A DNA stretch of 64,000 bases. Origin: Ectocarpus siliculosus. Lineage: Eukaryota > Sar > Phaeophyceae > Ectocarpales > Ectocarpaceae. The notes under the pieces were generated by a model that did no database searches, was not told the origin of the DNA, and saw only the letters and a program-made list of their open reading frames with translations. Made by a program: the position numbers and the translations under genes. The stretch is taken from contig FN649752.1 in NCBI GenBank assembly GCA_000310025.1, positions 3,606,478-3,670,477 on the forward strand. Direction: 5' to 3'. Of this stretch, positions 11,251-23,110 are shown one piece after another (position 1 is the stretch's first letter; the number at the start of each line of letters is the position of its first letter).

Positions 11251-14200
11251 ACTCTGTTCATTAAATGTCGACCTTTGTTCTTTTTGTGAAGATGCCTTTC
11301 TACCACGGAGTGGTAGAACGGCTTCCCTCCTCAACGGTTAAGAGGGCGCCTGCCTCTGGATTGTTTTTTGCCACACCTCGCCTAGTATGAATCTATATGG
11401 AGATGTATGCATGGATCCTACTGGTGAGATATGCTTTCCTGCGGGCTGTTTCGTTTGCCCCTTCTTCGAATTATGTTTTATAACACTGCCCACCGTAGAC
11501 TACTTTCGTGCGGTTGGCTGCTATTATCATAGTCATTGTGTCTGTCGATGCGCGCATACAATGCAGCAGGTGGATGAGGTTTGGCAACGCAAGGCCCATA
11601 GAACGCGTTGAACTGACCTGTGCGTGGACCAGCGTCACGGTTAGCGCCAGACCCATTTTGACATCGACCTCTGTTTGGCTATGGCTGTTGCTTGGACTGT
11701 TCCATGTATGTGCTACATCATGTCACTCTCTTCGTATATTGACTTGGGTCACCCGGACCGGGTAGCCGCCGACAGCAGTCATTAGCTGAAGCGACGTAGG
11801 TGCTTGGGACTCAGCAAGTACTTCACCGCAAAGAAAGTAAAAGGATCTGTCTGCCTCGTCGTAGTTCCACAGGAGCCTATGAGCACATGCAGGGACATGG
11901 TGTGCAAGTAGATGCGCACCCGTACATACATGCTCATGCTCGAAGTCCACTCCCTCCTCACAATGTCTCCTCTCCTCGCAGACGGGGTAAATCGAATTTG
12001 TTGTTCAATTTTTTATTGTCAATCGACTGGGTAGCATTACGTGAGGATAAACTTAAACCCCAACCAATTGACCACCCTATCAAACCCGGGTCTCGGGTCG
12101 TGGCGATGAAACAACCAAAAGCCGAGCCCCCGGCTTTCCGCAAGAATATAAAAACGAAAGATAGGCAAGCCTCCTAGGAGACGAAAAGAAACACAGAGAG
12201 GAACGAAAACAAACGTGACTTCCCGATGTCCGGCGTTCAAAGACATAGAGAGGAACCGGATGGGCGCGGGAGGGTGTGTGAAGCGCACCCGCCCTTGCCT
12301 GGGTCAACCCGAATCCCTCACACTACCGGCACGGCGTTTTCTCCCTCAGCCATGTCTCTACTGTATGCATTCATTCATCACCTTCGCTCCGAATTACCTA
12401 TTATTGTAGGGGAATCGAAGCCCCCTTGCAAAGCAACTACATCATCAACAGTACTAGTCATCAAAACGCACCTAACGACAGGGGCGAGCGAGACGCACGT
12501 GCGTAGGCACCTCGCCGATCTACGGCATGCATTCCCTTCCCGTAGCCCCTGTCATGAATCAATGCCACCGACCCGCGCGTCCTTTCACGCACACCAAGAA
12601 AGCACACCAGCGACGGGTATCGAGGCCCAAAAATAACAAATCAAAACAAAACGTATATCATCAAGCTCTCTCGCACAACCAATCAACCATATCAACCCAT
12701 TCCATTCAATGATAAGAAACGCGAACCTGAACTGAATAAACTTACGCCGTGGCGACGGACCACTGCCTGACATAACAACAATAGCTACAGCAGCAGGGCA
12801 CGACCACAAAATGAAACGACAAAAGATGTTAACGATACTACAATATATAAATAGAAAAAATAATAATCAGGCAGACCCCCCTTGTAGTCCCAACCCTTGT
12901 GCGAACCGCGGATCAACTGCGCAATCTTCTTACTTCTACAATACGGCGGCAATCCCTTCAGGTGAATATAGGCTTAGGCTTCGATGAAACCGTGCATTCT
13001 ATCTCTCTTCTCTCAGGAATCGGCACACCCTCCCCCGCTCACCATACATGCTGCTGCTGTTGCCGCAAGGATAGATAGGGCATGCTGCGCTACAGGGCGG
13101 GAACGGGTAAGCTGGACCAACTCTATGTGTTCGTTCCTTGCACGGGGGGCACGCGGTGAACACCAACCCAACCTGGCCCCCGCATCGTACTTCGTACAAA
13201 CAGATGAGAAAACTCCATTCCGGTTCAATCCAACCCCCTCCTCCTCCTCCTCCTCCTGCTGCCGATCTACACGCTGGGGCAGGCGCACGAGGTGATTATC
13301 TAAGCTATCTATGCGGATCGCCGCGACTCCACAGCTGACGTGTTACAAGCTAAGCTAGTTTCACAATCTAGGATAATCAACACCGTGTGATATGATGCAG
13401 GGGTAGGGAGGTAGTACAAAGTTGATGGCCTTCTCTGCATTCGAGAAAAGGCCCGCACGTGGCAAACACGCCAACAACAAAAGGCGCAAGCTCTCCGTTT
13501 CTTTAGGTATGCTCGCCCCCCCCCACGGACCGTGAAAACAACCCCAACCGCCCTTGCTAGCGAAGAGATGCCGCGGCACAACGTCCATCAGATATCGATT
13601 GACAAAACGTTTTTCGTAGAGCGCACGAACACAAAGAATAAAAATAAACGGACTCTTTTTCCGGGAATATTTTCCGGACCGCGACGACAACGCGGAGTCG
13701 ACGAGACTAAAAAAACAATGATCACAAACTGATGGTACTGAAGAACGAGCTAAGGGGTACCCTTTAGGACCACGTGTGTGCTACTAATGGTATAACGATG
13801 CACCCGTTTTAGTGAACTTGCATGTGCGCGTGCGGGGGGCCAACGTCACATAGGGCAGGAGCACAGCAAAAACTTACTCTAGGAATGACTGAGGTGACCG
13901 TCGTAAAAGAGTCGAGTTGGTTACGACCAACGCACAGCGCAGCGACAGACGATGACAAGCGGGGCAGCTGGTCGTTTGGTGTCACATTCCGCCCACAAAC
14001 AAGACAAGATGCTCCAACAACACAAGCAAACCCGAAAATGGCGACTGGGATTGCTTCGCCCGCCCCGCCCCCACTAAAAATCCTACATCTGTTGCGCCGA
14101 TTGTTGGCTGACAGAACATTCTCTACGCTGCCCTCTCACATACCGTCTTCCCCTCCCAAGGGGCCGAATAACCAAAGGAGGAAAACTGCCTGCCTGGCAT

Positions 14201-15549
14201 GCGTTGAAATCACCTTTCAAGCCACCAGACAGAGATGAAGGGCCCCACTCCCAGCATTTTTTCGCGCCCATCCCTCCTCTCATGCTGCTTCTATGGCACG
14301 ATTGATTCGAAGCACCAACTCGAAAACAGCTCTGCCGGTACCACATAGCGTCACCATCACATCACCAATAACAAGAAAAACTACACAGTTCCGCTGTAGT
14401 AAACCGTATCATCAAGTAGGGACCGACTGCCGTTCTCTTGTTAACTTACGTTTATTGTTCTCCTTGTTTGCTGCCCCCGCCTCCCCGGACGCGCAAGCGA
14501 ACGTCAAAACAAAAAAAAACCAGGAAAAACCCAGTCCACACCAGCAGTCGAACAAAAGCAAGCCCTCATTATTCTGCGCCCTAAAAAATGAAGGGCTAGC
14601 GGCCTCGACATTGAACGGCACCAAAAACGGGTTCTCAATTTTCGGAAGATAAAGAAATAAACAGGTTGAGGTCTAACTAATCGACCGCTCAAAGCTGAGC
14701 CCCCCACCGACCACCTTCTAAAAACTCCCACCACCGACTAGAACGGAAAAGAAAAAAAAACGATTCCAATATACCAGAGTCGTTCACGGCACAGGTTTTT
14801 CCCAAATCGGGAAGAGCGTAGAGTTAGATACAACAACGACACGGGCGACAAAAACACAATGACACAAGCATGGATAACATGCACGAGCAGACAGGTGCAA
14901 CGGACAGAACGCGCTCGCGCGTGCTTGTGTAAAAACAGCGCCAACATCTGCCCTCGTCTTCTTTCTCTCCCTCGTACCCACACAAAGATGATGCTCGCAC
15001 CGCGAGCGCCGAAAAGCACACACTGATAATGCAAATGTAAGAGCCAGGTTAATGACTGAAAGATATCTACAGCATTAGAAGAGAGAAATTGGCATTGCAA
15101 CAGAATGATGAGCAGAAACAGCGAGCCCTGGGGGATTAACAAAGCTGCTGCAGCTACCTACCGCAAACGCGATGCTTGGACGGATAGACCCCACCCGAAC
15201 TTACGCGCGTAGCAGGAAGAAGAAAGAGCAGTGAGCCGGTCCGGTTCTCACGTCTCGCCTCTTCCTCCCACGGGGATTTACTCTCTACTCTCCTCTTTTT
15301 GTCGAAATGGACGCAAACCTACGTACTCCGTTCGCACGCAAACGCCACCTCACCCAACCAGTCACCTATCGCACAGCGAAAAAAATCAGACGGAGCACTC
15401 GCGCGTGCAACACCACGCAAGAACGCGCAAAACACCAAACTACCACTATTATTGCTACCCCCCTGGTGCCTGCAAAGAAAAAAGGGGGCCTGGTTGGCCG
15501 CCGACTGACATATTCTGGCGGCGTACGACTGCTGACCCACTCGCGCAGG
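11251..15549. other. Gene-free stretch downstream of the Fanzor-like gene
   Basis: I searched the minus strand here for a RuvC-type continuation (Asp-Pro-Gly-Val-Arg motif, zinc ribbon CxxC pairs) of the gene at 15550-19533 and found none. Short simple repeats occur: (CTC)n near 13238-13260 and scattered A/T runs. No coding region is supported. Confidence 0.45.
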
Positions 15550-18500
15550 TTAACACGCTTCCCGGATGCACAGGTAGAACCGCTCCGTGCTGCGTACAAG
15601 AATGGCGTCGGACGGCAGACGATCCGGGATCGGCACCGACGAAGCCAACGGCGCGTATCCAAAGTAATCCGGGTAGGGGATGCCATACTGGAACCTGTTT
15701 TTGGGCGGGAAGGGTGGCGCGGGGGCGGGAGGGGGTCACCATGCGGCCGCTAGAGCTACGTTCACACGCAAGCGAACGGGCGTTGGATTTTGTGCGCTTT
15801 TCTCGTGCTTGAACCAGCCAGCAAATGCGCACAAGCAGCATGGCTGCCTACCGGACGAAAGCCTTCTAGCATGGAGGGACTAGGAATTCTTCAAGATGCC
15901 ACGGCCTGGCCTGCGACATGGTCCTGCTAAGGCATGAGCTCAATGTTCCCTGTTTTGTCTCCTCAAGAGAGCTGAAAGGGCGGCGCAGAGATATCACCAG
16001 CACGAAAAATAGTTCGCTCTACCATTGCAAAAGCGGCTTTGACTCACGTACTCCGATACGCGGGCTTTAGCGCCACCAGCAGCACGAGAGGTGAAATGCG
16101 ACGGTGCGATGGACGAAGCAGGTGAATGTGTGCTGTCGTCACGTCACATCATGCACAGATTCATGTGATGTTGACAGCATACATCAAACGAACTCGCCGC
16201 GAGGAGAAAACCACGCCGTTCATTGCAACAGCAACCACGCAACCTCGCGACGGTAACAGCAGCAGCAGCAGCAGCAGCAGCCGCGCCACCACCAAAAGCC
16301 CCTGGGGCAGTACACTATATCACAAGCCCAGCACCCTGGCCACATCTCACCCGTCCGCCCGAAGAACGATCTGCTCCAGCCTGTCCTTCCTGGTGCGGTA
16401 CTTGAGGGCCTTGTTCTGCGCCGCCGTCCCCAGGGGCTCCGCCATCACGGCTTCCCCGGTAGCCGCCGCCGCGACCTCCGCCGACCGCTGCGCGAGGTGA
16501 AGCGCTCCCACGAGCTGCGCCACCGTGGCGTCGCGGATGGCCAGGGGCACCGCGGCCGCCCACTCGTGCTCGGACTCGGACTCGGCCACCGCCGCCCGGA
16601 GGCTGGTGGCGGACACGCTCGAGTCCACGCGGAGGGCATCGACGGCGCGGTTGTGGATCCACCGGACGACGCCGAACCACTGTTGAGAGAGACGGGGGAA
16701 GAGGAAGCCAGGACGGACGGGCCGGGGGGGGGGGGGGGGTCTACTCAATTGTTGCTGACGTTAAGTCGTTTGATCATCGGCCACTCACCATCCCGTTCGA
16801 AACGGGAGACCGCGTTTTATTTCCGCCGGAGACACCGCCAACGTTCGGGGTCTCCTCGCGCATTTCTCCCCCAATTTCATGAAAAAACTTGGCGGTACCA
16901 CGTGCTAAGCTGGGACACCTGTGCAGAGCCGGGCTTTGATCGGTGAGCCGCATGGCCGGTCGTTGATGATGTTGTGTTCTGTACTTTCGAGGCTTTCGAA
17001 GGACTTCTGTTGCCAGGGAAAAGAAGGAAAACACCTTAAAGTCTACATGAATGTTCTTCAAACGAGCGAGGGTCATTCGGGGGGGGGGGTTACGTTGCTG
17101 GTGCGGCGCGGCCGGTGGATGTTGGACGAGCGCTTCGCTCAGCCGAGGTCGTAAGCCACAAGTACAGGCAGCGTCTACACTTGCCGCAGAAGGGAAAATT
17201 GTGTGTTTCTAGTGACTCAAACTTGATGCCATCGGAGTATTTGACTCATCGAGTTCGTGCCGCGGACCACTGCTGCTGTTGCGGGAGGAGACGTGAGAAA
17301 TTCAAGCGTGCCAACGATTCGCGGGCACTCTTATTCCAGCACAGAACAAACCGATCACACACACCCTCGAAACCCCTGCAGGAGCAGCAGTAGGGTGTAC
17401 AATCACTCTTAACACGCGGAGGATGTCGGCGGTGATCCTTAAGGCCCGCTATCGAACCCTGAACACCAAACAAGTCGGCGCGACAACAACCGACGTACAT
17501 TCCGAAATACACCTACCATTGAATGAGGTGGGCGCGTTCGCCCTGCCGTTCAGCAACTGAAAAAATCGCTATGGCGTATTCAGTAGTTCCACTTCAGGCT
17601 TCAAAACAAGCGAACACTCTCTCTTGTCGTGGGCACGAACGAAAACTCGAGGAAATCAACGCCCACCGCACCTTCTGCAGCGTCTGCCGTTGCTGCGCCG
17701 TGGGGAGCAGCTCCAACGTCTGGTAGCCCAAGATCTGGAAAGCGCAAGGCCCGCCTCCGCCGCCGCCTCCGCCGCCGCCGCCAGCCCCCCCGTAGAGGCT
17801 CAGGGCGGGCGAAGTGTCAGACTCGACACTCGACGATCGGCTCGTACCCGACCGGGCCCCCATTGTGGCTAGGAGTGACTGACTGTGAGCGTGGGGGTGA
17901 GGAACGCCGCCGCCGCCGCTGCCACCGCCGCCGCCGCCAGCGGCGGCAGCAGCGGGGTGGACGAATCGCTCGTGGGCGAGCCCCGGGGGGGGTGTCATCG
18001 GTAGCGTGGACGAAAGGGATGCGGTGCTCGCTATCGGGGCATGGTGGTGGTGGTGGTGGTGGTGATGGTGGTGCTCGATGGGCTGGTGGCCTGCCCCGCC
18101 GCTGACGCTGATGCTGCCGCAGCTGCTCGCGGTGCTTGCAGTGCTGCCTCTTTTCCATTGCCCGTGGTTGAGGGGGGGTGAGCCCGGGGACGGGGGGTCC
18201 TCGCTGGATGCCTGGGAGAAGCTAGAGCCCAAGTCGAAGTCCAAGCTGTCTTGCTTTCCTGGGTGACCTTTACGTCGACGAAGAGCCGAGGAGCAGCAGG
18301 GGTGTTGATTAGACTTGGGGTTGGTTATATTTTGACCTTCTTTGCGTCGACACGTGGTCCGTTTGCGGAGGGTTTCACACGTGTACTTGGCGGCATGCAG
18401 CAGATTTTGGTTTGATGTCTTTTTGTATGCATACTGCGAGTGGATACTCGAGACTTGGGCAGCTATGTACTGTAGCACGGATGCACACGTGTGTGTGCGC

Positions 18501-19533
18501 GCGCGATTGATTGAAAATAAAAGACAAGAAGAGCCCTTTGGTTGCTGGGCAAGTGCTCACTGTAGAGCGGGTCGAAGGTACAGAAGTACACCCAAACCGT
18601 GCCTGATTTGAGTTTGCGTTTTAGCTTACATAGAAGCTCTCTTTCTCTTCCGGGGTGTCCCCGTCTCCGTTATGTAATCCCTCCACCAAATTGCAACAAC
18701 TGCTGTGCTATTTCCCCCATCAAATTTCACGAACGAACGTGAAGCAACGCTTCCAACGCTTCGACGAAAAGAGGCGACGACAAATAATGACATAGGGTGC
18801 CGACACATTTGCATTTTGCCGGTTAGCTGCCGGTAGGTTCCACCGATGCGACTGCACATCGGAGATAGATGTTGCTGCTACGTGAAACGAATGACGAAAG
18901 AGGACATATATCATACTACTACCTGCACGGCGCCGAACGACTTATAAGACAGCAAACGGGCAGGTGGACTCTCCTGCCACGTAAGAACCCCGTCCATCGC
19001 AGCCATTCCCTCTTGGTCCGCAGTGTTGGTAAACGGGCAAAATGGGGTTACAACTTGCCCGGCCCTTGCAGGCCTGTTGCTGTTGCCCACAACTGCTACT
19101 CCGAGTGCAAGTGAGTAGCGCATGTGTAGTTAACCAAAGCGTTCTATGTTCGAGGAAGTTCTCGTGCACTTCTCTCCTGCCGCACGCGGCTTGCAACTCT
19201 GTGGGTGGCGCGTGGTTCTCTCCTGCCATCCTACATATGTACATACGTGGCGCAAGCTTGCAGTTCTGGAATGATGTGCGCGTTTTTCGGGCACACAGCA
19301 CCAGGTCCCGCGTTTTTACGTAAGTCTTCGTGAGATGAGAGCGAGGGATCGGGCCTGTTCTGCTGCCTCTACTGGTTGGTGCAGCTACAAAACTCACTTG
19401 TGTACATCCAACCGGACGGCTGGAGGCCTTGGGCTGCCGGGTTCTGGCTGATCGTCGACACCCAGGTGTCCTGGGCCCAAGGTTCTTGCCAGAAGTCGTC
19501 GAGGCCCCGTGCCTGCTGCTGCTCAGTGCTCAT
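15550..19533 (-). CDS. Fanzor/TnpB-like N-terminal-domain protein without RuvC nuclease
   Basis: Proposed exons: 19533-19398 (ATG), 18267-17672, 16679-16351 and 15694-15550 (TAA); phases 1, 0 and 2 match across all three introns, giving 401 residues. Residues 1-45 are novel. The second exon is disordered, with 11 consecutive His, poly-Ala and poly-Gly runs and Ser/Pro-rich stretches. From about residue 225 the protein follows the TnpB/Fanzor N-terminal plan: 'LELLPTAQQRQTLQK' spliced to 'WFGVVRWIHNRAV', then a helical region with 'VPLAIRDATV', then 'KALKYRTRKDRLEQIVL', then 'LPSDAILVRSTERFYLCI'. In known Fanzors the RuvC domain and a zinc ribbon come next; here the frame stops, and I found neither further along. 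TnpB/Fanzor proteins are RNA-guided nucleases of transposons and giant viruses, and brown algae are known to carry them. Whether this copy is truncated or a nuclease-free host gene cannot be told. The first exon and its junction are the least certain part. Confidence 0.6.
16258..16281 (+). repeat. (AGC)n microsatellite in the intron of the Fanzor-like gene
   Basis: A run of AGC triplets lies between the third and fourth exons of the gene at 15550-19533. Confidence 0.85.
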
Positions 19534-22500
19534 GGTTTCCTCGGGATGTATGACACAGCAGCAGCAGTTGCAGCAGGTTGTTGATGTCGTCGTTCAGCTA
19601 GAGGCTGGTTGTTGCTGTTTTGCTGCTCGAAGACAGCTAGCTGCGGAGTACCGTGTTTGTCTAACGGACGCGCCCCAGGAGGTGGTGAGTGGTGGTGCGA
19701 CTTTTGCCGGAAGGACGGAAGAAGAGGAAAGCAGTGATGCGAGGAGGAAAGAGGCAATATTAGCTGATGATGGCGTGGTGTGCGCTCTCGGGGGGAATAT
19801 CCAAAGAGGTGGAAACTCTGGTGGAAGGAGTGGTCCAGCCCCGTTCCCTTTTTGCGGTCTGTGAGCGCCAAATTCAAAAAATTCAGAAATCTATGGCATG
19901 CCCTTGGCTGACCGGTAAACAAAGCGGCGGGACCCACACTCGATTTGTTCCTTTTCGTCTACAAGATGACCCGATCCATCAGAACTTGGTCCTGTGATTG
20001 GCCAGGCCTGGTCCGGGAACAGATCCGAATTTGCGTACCTGTTAATCTGGGGGGCTGGATCCTGCAGATTGCGCATGGGCGTAATAATGTTCGTGTTTTG
20101 GCGCCCAGGGAATGACCATACGCGTCTAGCGGCAGTGTGGAGATTGGAACCCAATGGACAGTCTGGTGGCTGTGGCACGCAACATTGGGTAGCTGACCCG
20201 TAGTTCCCAGTAGCTTCCGCCGCGAGACCACTACCGAGAAGAAACGGGCTAGACACGAACGAGAGTTTCGCATATACAGAGCCGTACATGTCTCGTATAG
20301 CGGACGAGCCCTCGGCCAAGCCAATGAAAGAAAAATGTTCCTGAACGGCAGCCCGTGCTGCGGAATATTTGTCTTCCGTTTTCCGAATCTCGCGATTTAT
20401 TATGTTGCACACACACCTACCTTCACACACACCTACCTTTTTTTTTTTTTTGTTCTTCACTTCAAATCAGCGCTCACAGCACTAGTGCCGTTTATTCCAA
20501 CCCGTGGTCACACAGAAGAGCCTATCTCTACCCTCCCCTCCTGCGGTACTTCGCCTTCAATTTTTAATGCGAGAAGAGTTCAGCACTCTAATCCCTCTGT
20601 GTACACACCAACTAGCGCTATCCACCTTGGTTGGCATCAAACAACAACAAACACAATGAATAATGGTGATCATGTTCGAATACAATAGGTAGGGCGTATG
20701 CATACACATACGTACCGCGTATTGTGGAATAATTACTACCGACATATTTATTACTTGGAGAACAGGTTTGTGGGCTGCTGTCATGTGTGAGCGGTGCATG
20801 TATAATAAGTCGTGGCATAATACCGAGGGTATGTATGGAACTCGACAAAATATTCAACAGTTGCGCACAGCACAGGAAGAAGTTTGCAGTGCGAACAAAA
20901 TACGAGAATCCGAACGGAAAAGACTGCTGCTTGCTGTGCATGGCATACAATGCATTATATACTGCTGTAGCTCCAGACGATTCAAAGGAGGGCGATAAGA
21001 GCCTCTGACGACTCGCAACTCACATCTATCTCCATAATTACATACCTCTACAACATTTGTACATACAGCGTGGTACGTGCGAACATATATATGTACTTGC
21101 AGCGTACCTCCGTCCATACAACAACACGAAATACGAACCATCCATGTTCCGTGTTGTAAACGCACATCCTAACTTCGTTCGTCGTAGTCTGTATGTATGT
21201 AAGCAGCAGCAGTAGACCCACCAGCCATAGATTGACCCAGGGTACACGGTATCACCGACCGTGTTGCCGGTAGGTTGGCTGTGGGTAGGTTGCGATGGGT
21301 GTTGTCGTCCTTCTCTGAAGAGCACCCTCAACAAGCCACAACGCTTGACGAGAGGGAAAAACAAGCGGAAAGAGATTGACGACAATGTATGTGAATAATT
21401 AGACTAATTAGAGGCACACAGCAGCAAAACGCATGGTAAAATAATATGGCTTTAGACTCAAGTCAACAGCTGTAGTACTACCCACCATTACCCGAATCGT
21501 GTCAATTTCTTCGCGTATACATAGAATACCATACATGAACTACCCCGATCGTGTGGCTTCGCTAACCTGCTGTACTGCCTTTGTGTATGCCAAAGATCCA
21601 TTTTCTAAGCAGGGCCGGCCGTCCTCGGAATTCTTGCCAACGAACGGCGGTAACGCGTTGATCAGACAGACGCTTTTATGGTGGATCCAACGCGTTGCTC
21701 TGTATCGCCGTTCACGGTAAGAAGAATTCCGAGGAAAGCCCTGCATACTGTATAATTTCAGTCTAGTCTACATCAACAGCCATACCAGTGTTGAAGGAAT
21801 AACAACGGTTTCGAACGGCGCAATGACCCTGAAAGAGTCTGTGACCTGCATACTGCAACACACCAGTCCAACACCATGAGTTGAATGCTGATAAAGAAAC
21901 ATGTAAAGAATAAAAAACAACAGCACGTGGGCGTGACCACCGAGCGAGGCACTTGAGAAGAAGCATGCTGCATCTATCTATCGGTGTGTATTTTTTCGGT
22001 CGTATCCTCCGTCTGCCGATGGACGGCAGTCTCACATGCATACTGCACACGGCGACTTTCGGATACTAAACAGACGGAGGGCGCGGAAGGCATGCTTCAC
22101 ATGAACTGAATAACCTCCCCGTCATGAAAGCCTAGCCCAGCATGCCTTCCCTGAAATACTCCCATCTTCCAGAACCAAGCGCGTCCTGGAGGCAGGAATG
22201 AGAGCCAGGTCAGAAAAACTACGCATCGTTGGCCTTGACCCATGAACTCGAATGACGACAACGACAAGTGGCAACAACAGCAACAACATCTTCGCTAAAC
22301 GGCGATGGAATTCGGGCGCTGGAGGGCGTCAGGAAGAACGAACGCTCGTTCCTTTGTCGTTTTCTCTCGACGCCAAATCACAGAATTTCGGCGAACAGAT
22401 CACCACGCCGACGACCACCGTCGCGCCGGCGGCAGGGGCGTGATGCGAGCCGCCCCCCGCCCCACCCCGTCCGCGCTGATTGGCGGAGATCGAGCATCGT

Positions 22501-23110
22501 CTTAGCAAGGGTTTCCCATCAGTCAGACGGGGCAAATACTTTCCAAGGAGACATTTTCGTCTCACTTGTTCTCTGTCTAGGGGACAACCAGGGGAGGATC
22601 ATGTCCACCACGCGAATCGCTTAGAAAACTGCTGCCACCTTTTCCCAGTACTCCGCCCAACAGCTCAAAAAAAAAAAAAAAGACGTTATTTAGCGCCAAA
22701 CTTTAAAAGCTCGATGCTCGCAGACGCGCACGTAGAGCGGCCTCAAAAAGATAGACAACCAGCGCCAAAACAAAGACAGAACGCACAGGAAATCCATCTT
22801 TTTCCATCCCCTACAACGCGCCCCGCACGAGGTGAACTCCAACCAGCTGCTGGCAAGGGATGGGACAGGGGAGAGTGAAAATAAAAAGAAGAGATAGACA
22901 CGCACAGAAACACCTCAGCGCAAACACGCACCTAGGTACCTTGCTCGCTTTGCAAACAGCAGCCGGCCCCCCTTGCCTACTCATGGCACGGCAAAAGACG
23001 CGCGACGCCCTCTTTGTGATGCCCCCCCCCCGCCCCCCCTCCGTCCTTCTGCGTGCCCTCCCATCCTTCAAACCGAAAACAAACTACCGCATACCAAACT
23101 ATCAAAGACA
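19534..23110. other. Gene-free stretch between the Fanzor-like and acyl carrier protein genes
   Basis: Apart from the palindromic element at 21608-21745 and homopolymer runs (for example T near 20438 and A near 22668), I find no supported feature. Open frames such as the one at 22268-22624 have no domain or splice support. Confidence 0.4.
21608..21745. mobile_element. Palindromic MITE flanked by TA
   Basis: An imperfect palindrome of 138 bp: AGCAGGGC... at the left and ...GCCCTGCA at the right, with inner arms 'tcctcggaattctt' / 'aagaattccgagga' and 'taacgcgttg' / 'caacgcgttg'. The dinucleotide TA lies immediately outside both ends (21606-21607 and 21746-21747), as expected for target-site duplication by Tc1/mariner-type (Stowaway-like) elements. 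It has no coding capacity. Confidence 0.65.

Noticed and set aside
11958-12143. Minus-strand peptide with an Asp-Pro-Gly motif, considered as the missing RuvC-I exon of the Fanzor-like gene
   Set aside because: The following residues do not fit the RuvC-I consensus, and no zinc ribbon or second RuvC motif lies nearby.
17629-18105. Plus-strand Arg/Gly-rich frames
   Set aside because: They are the reverse of the poly-His/poly-Gly exon of the Fanzor-like gene; GC-rich triplet repeats keep both strands open.
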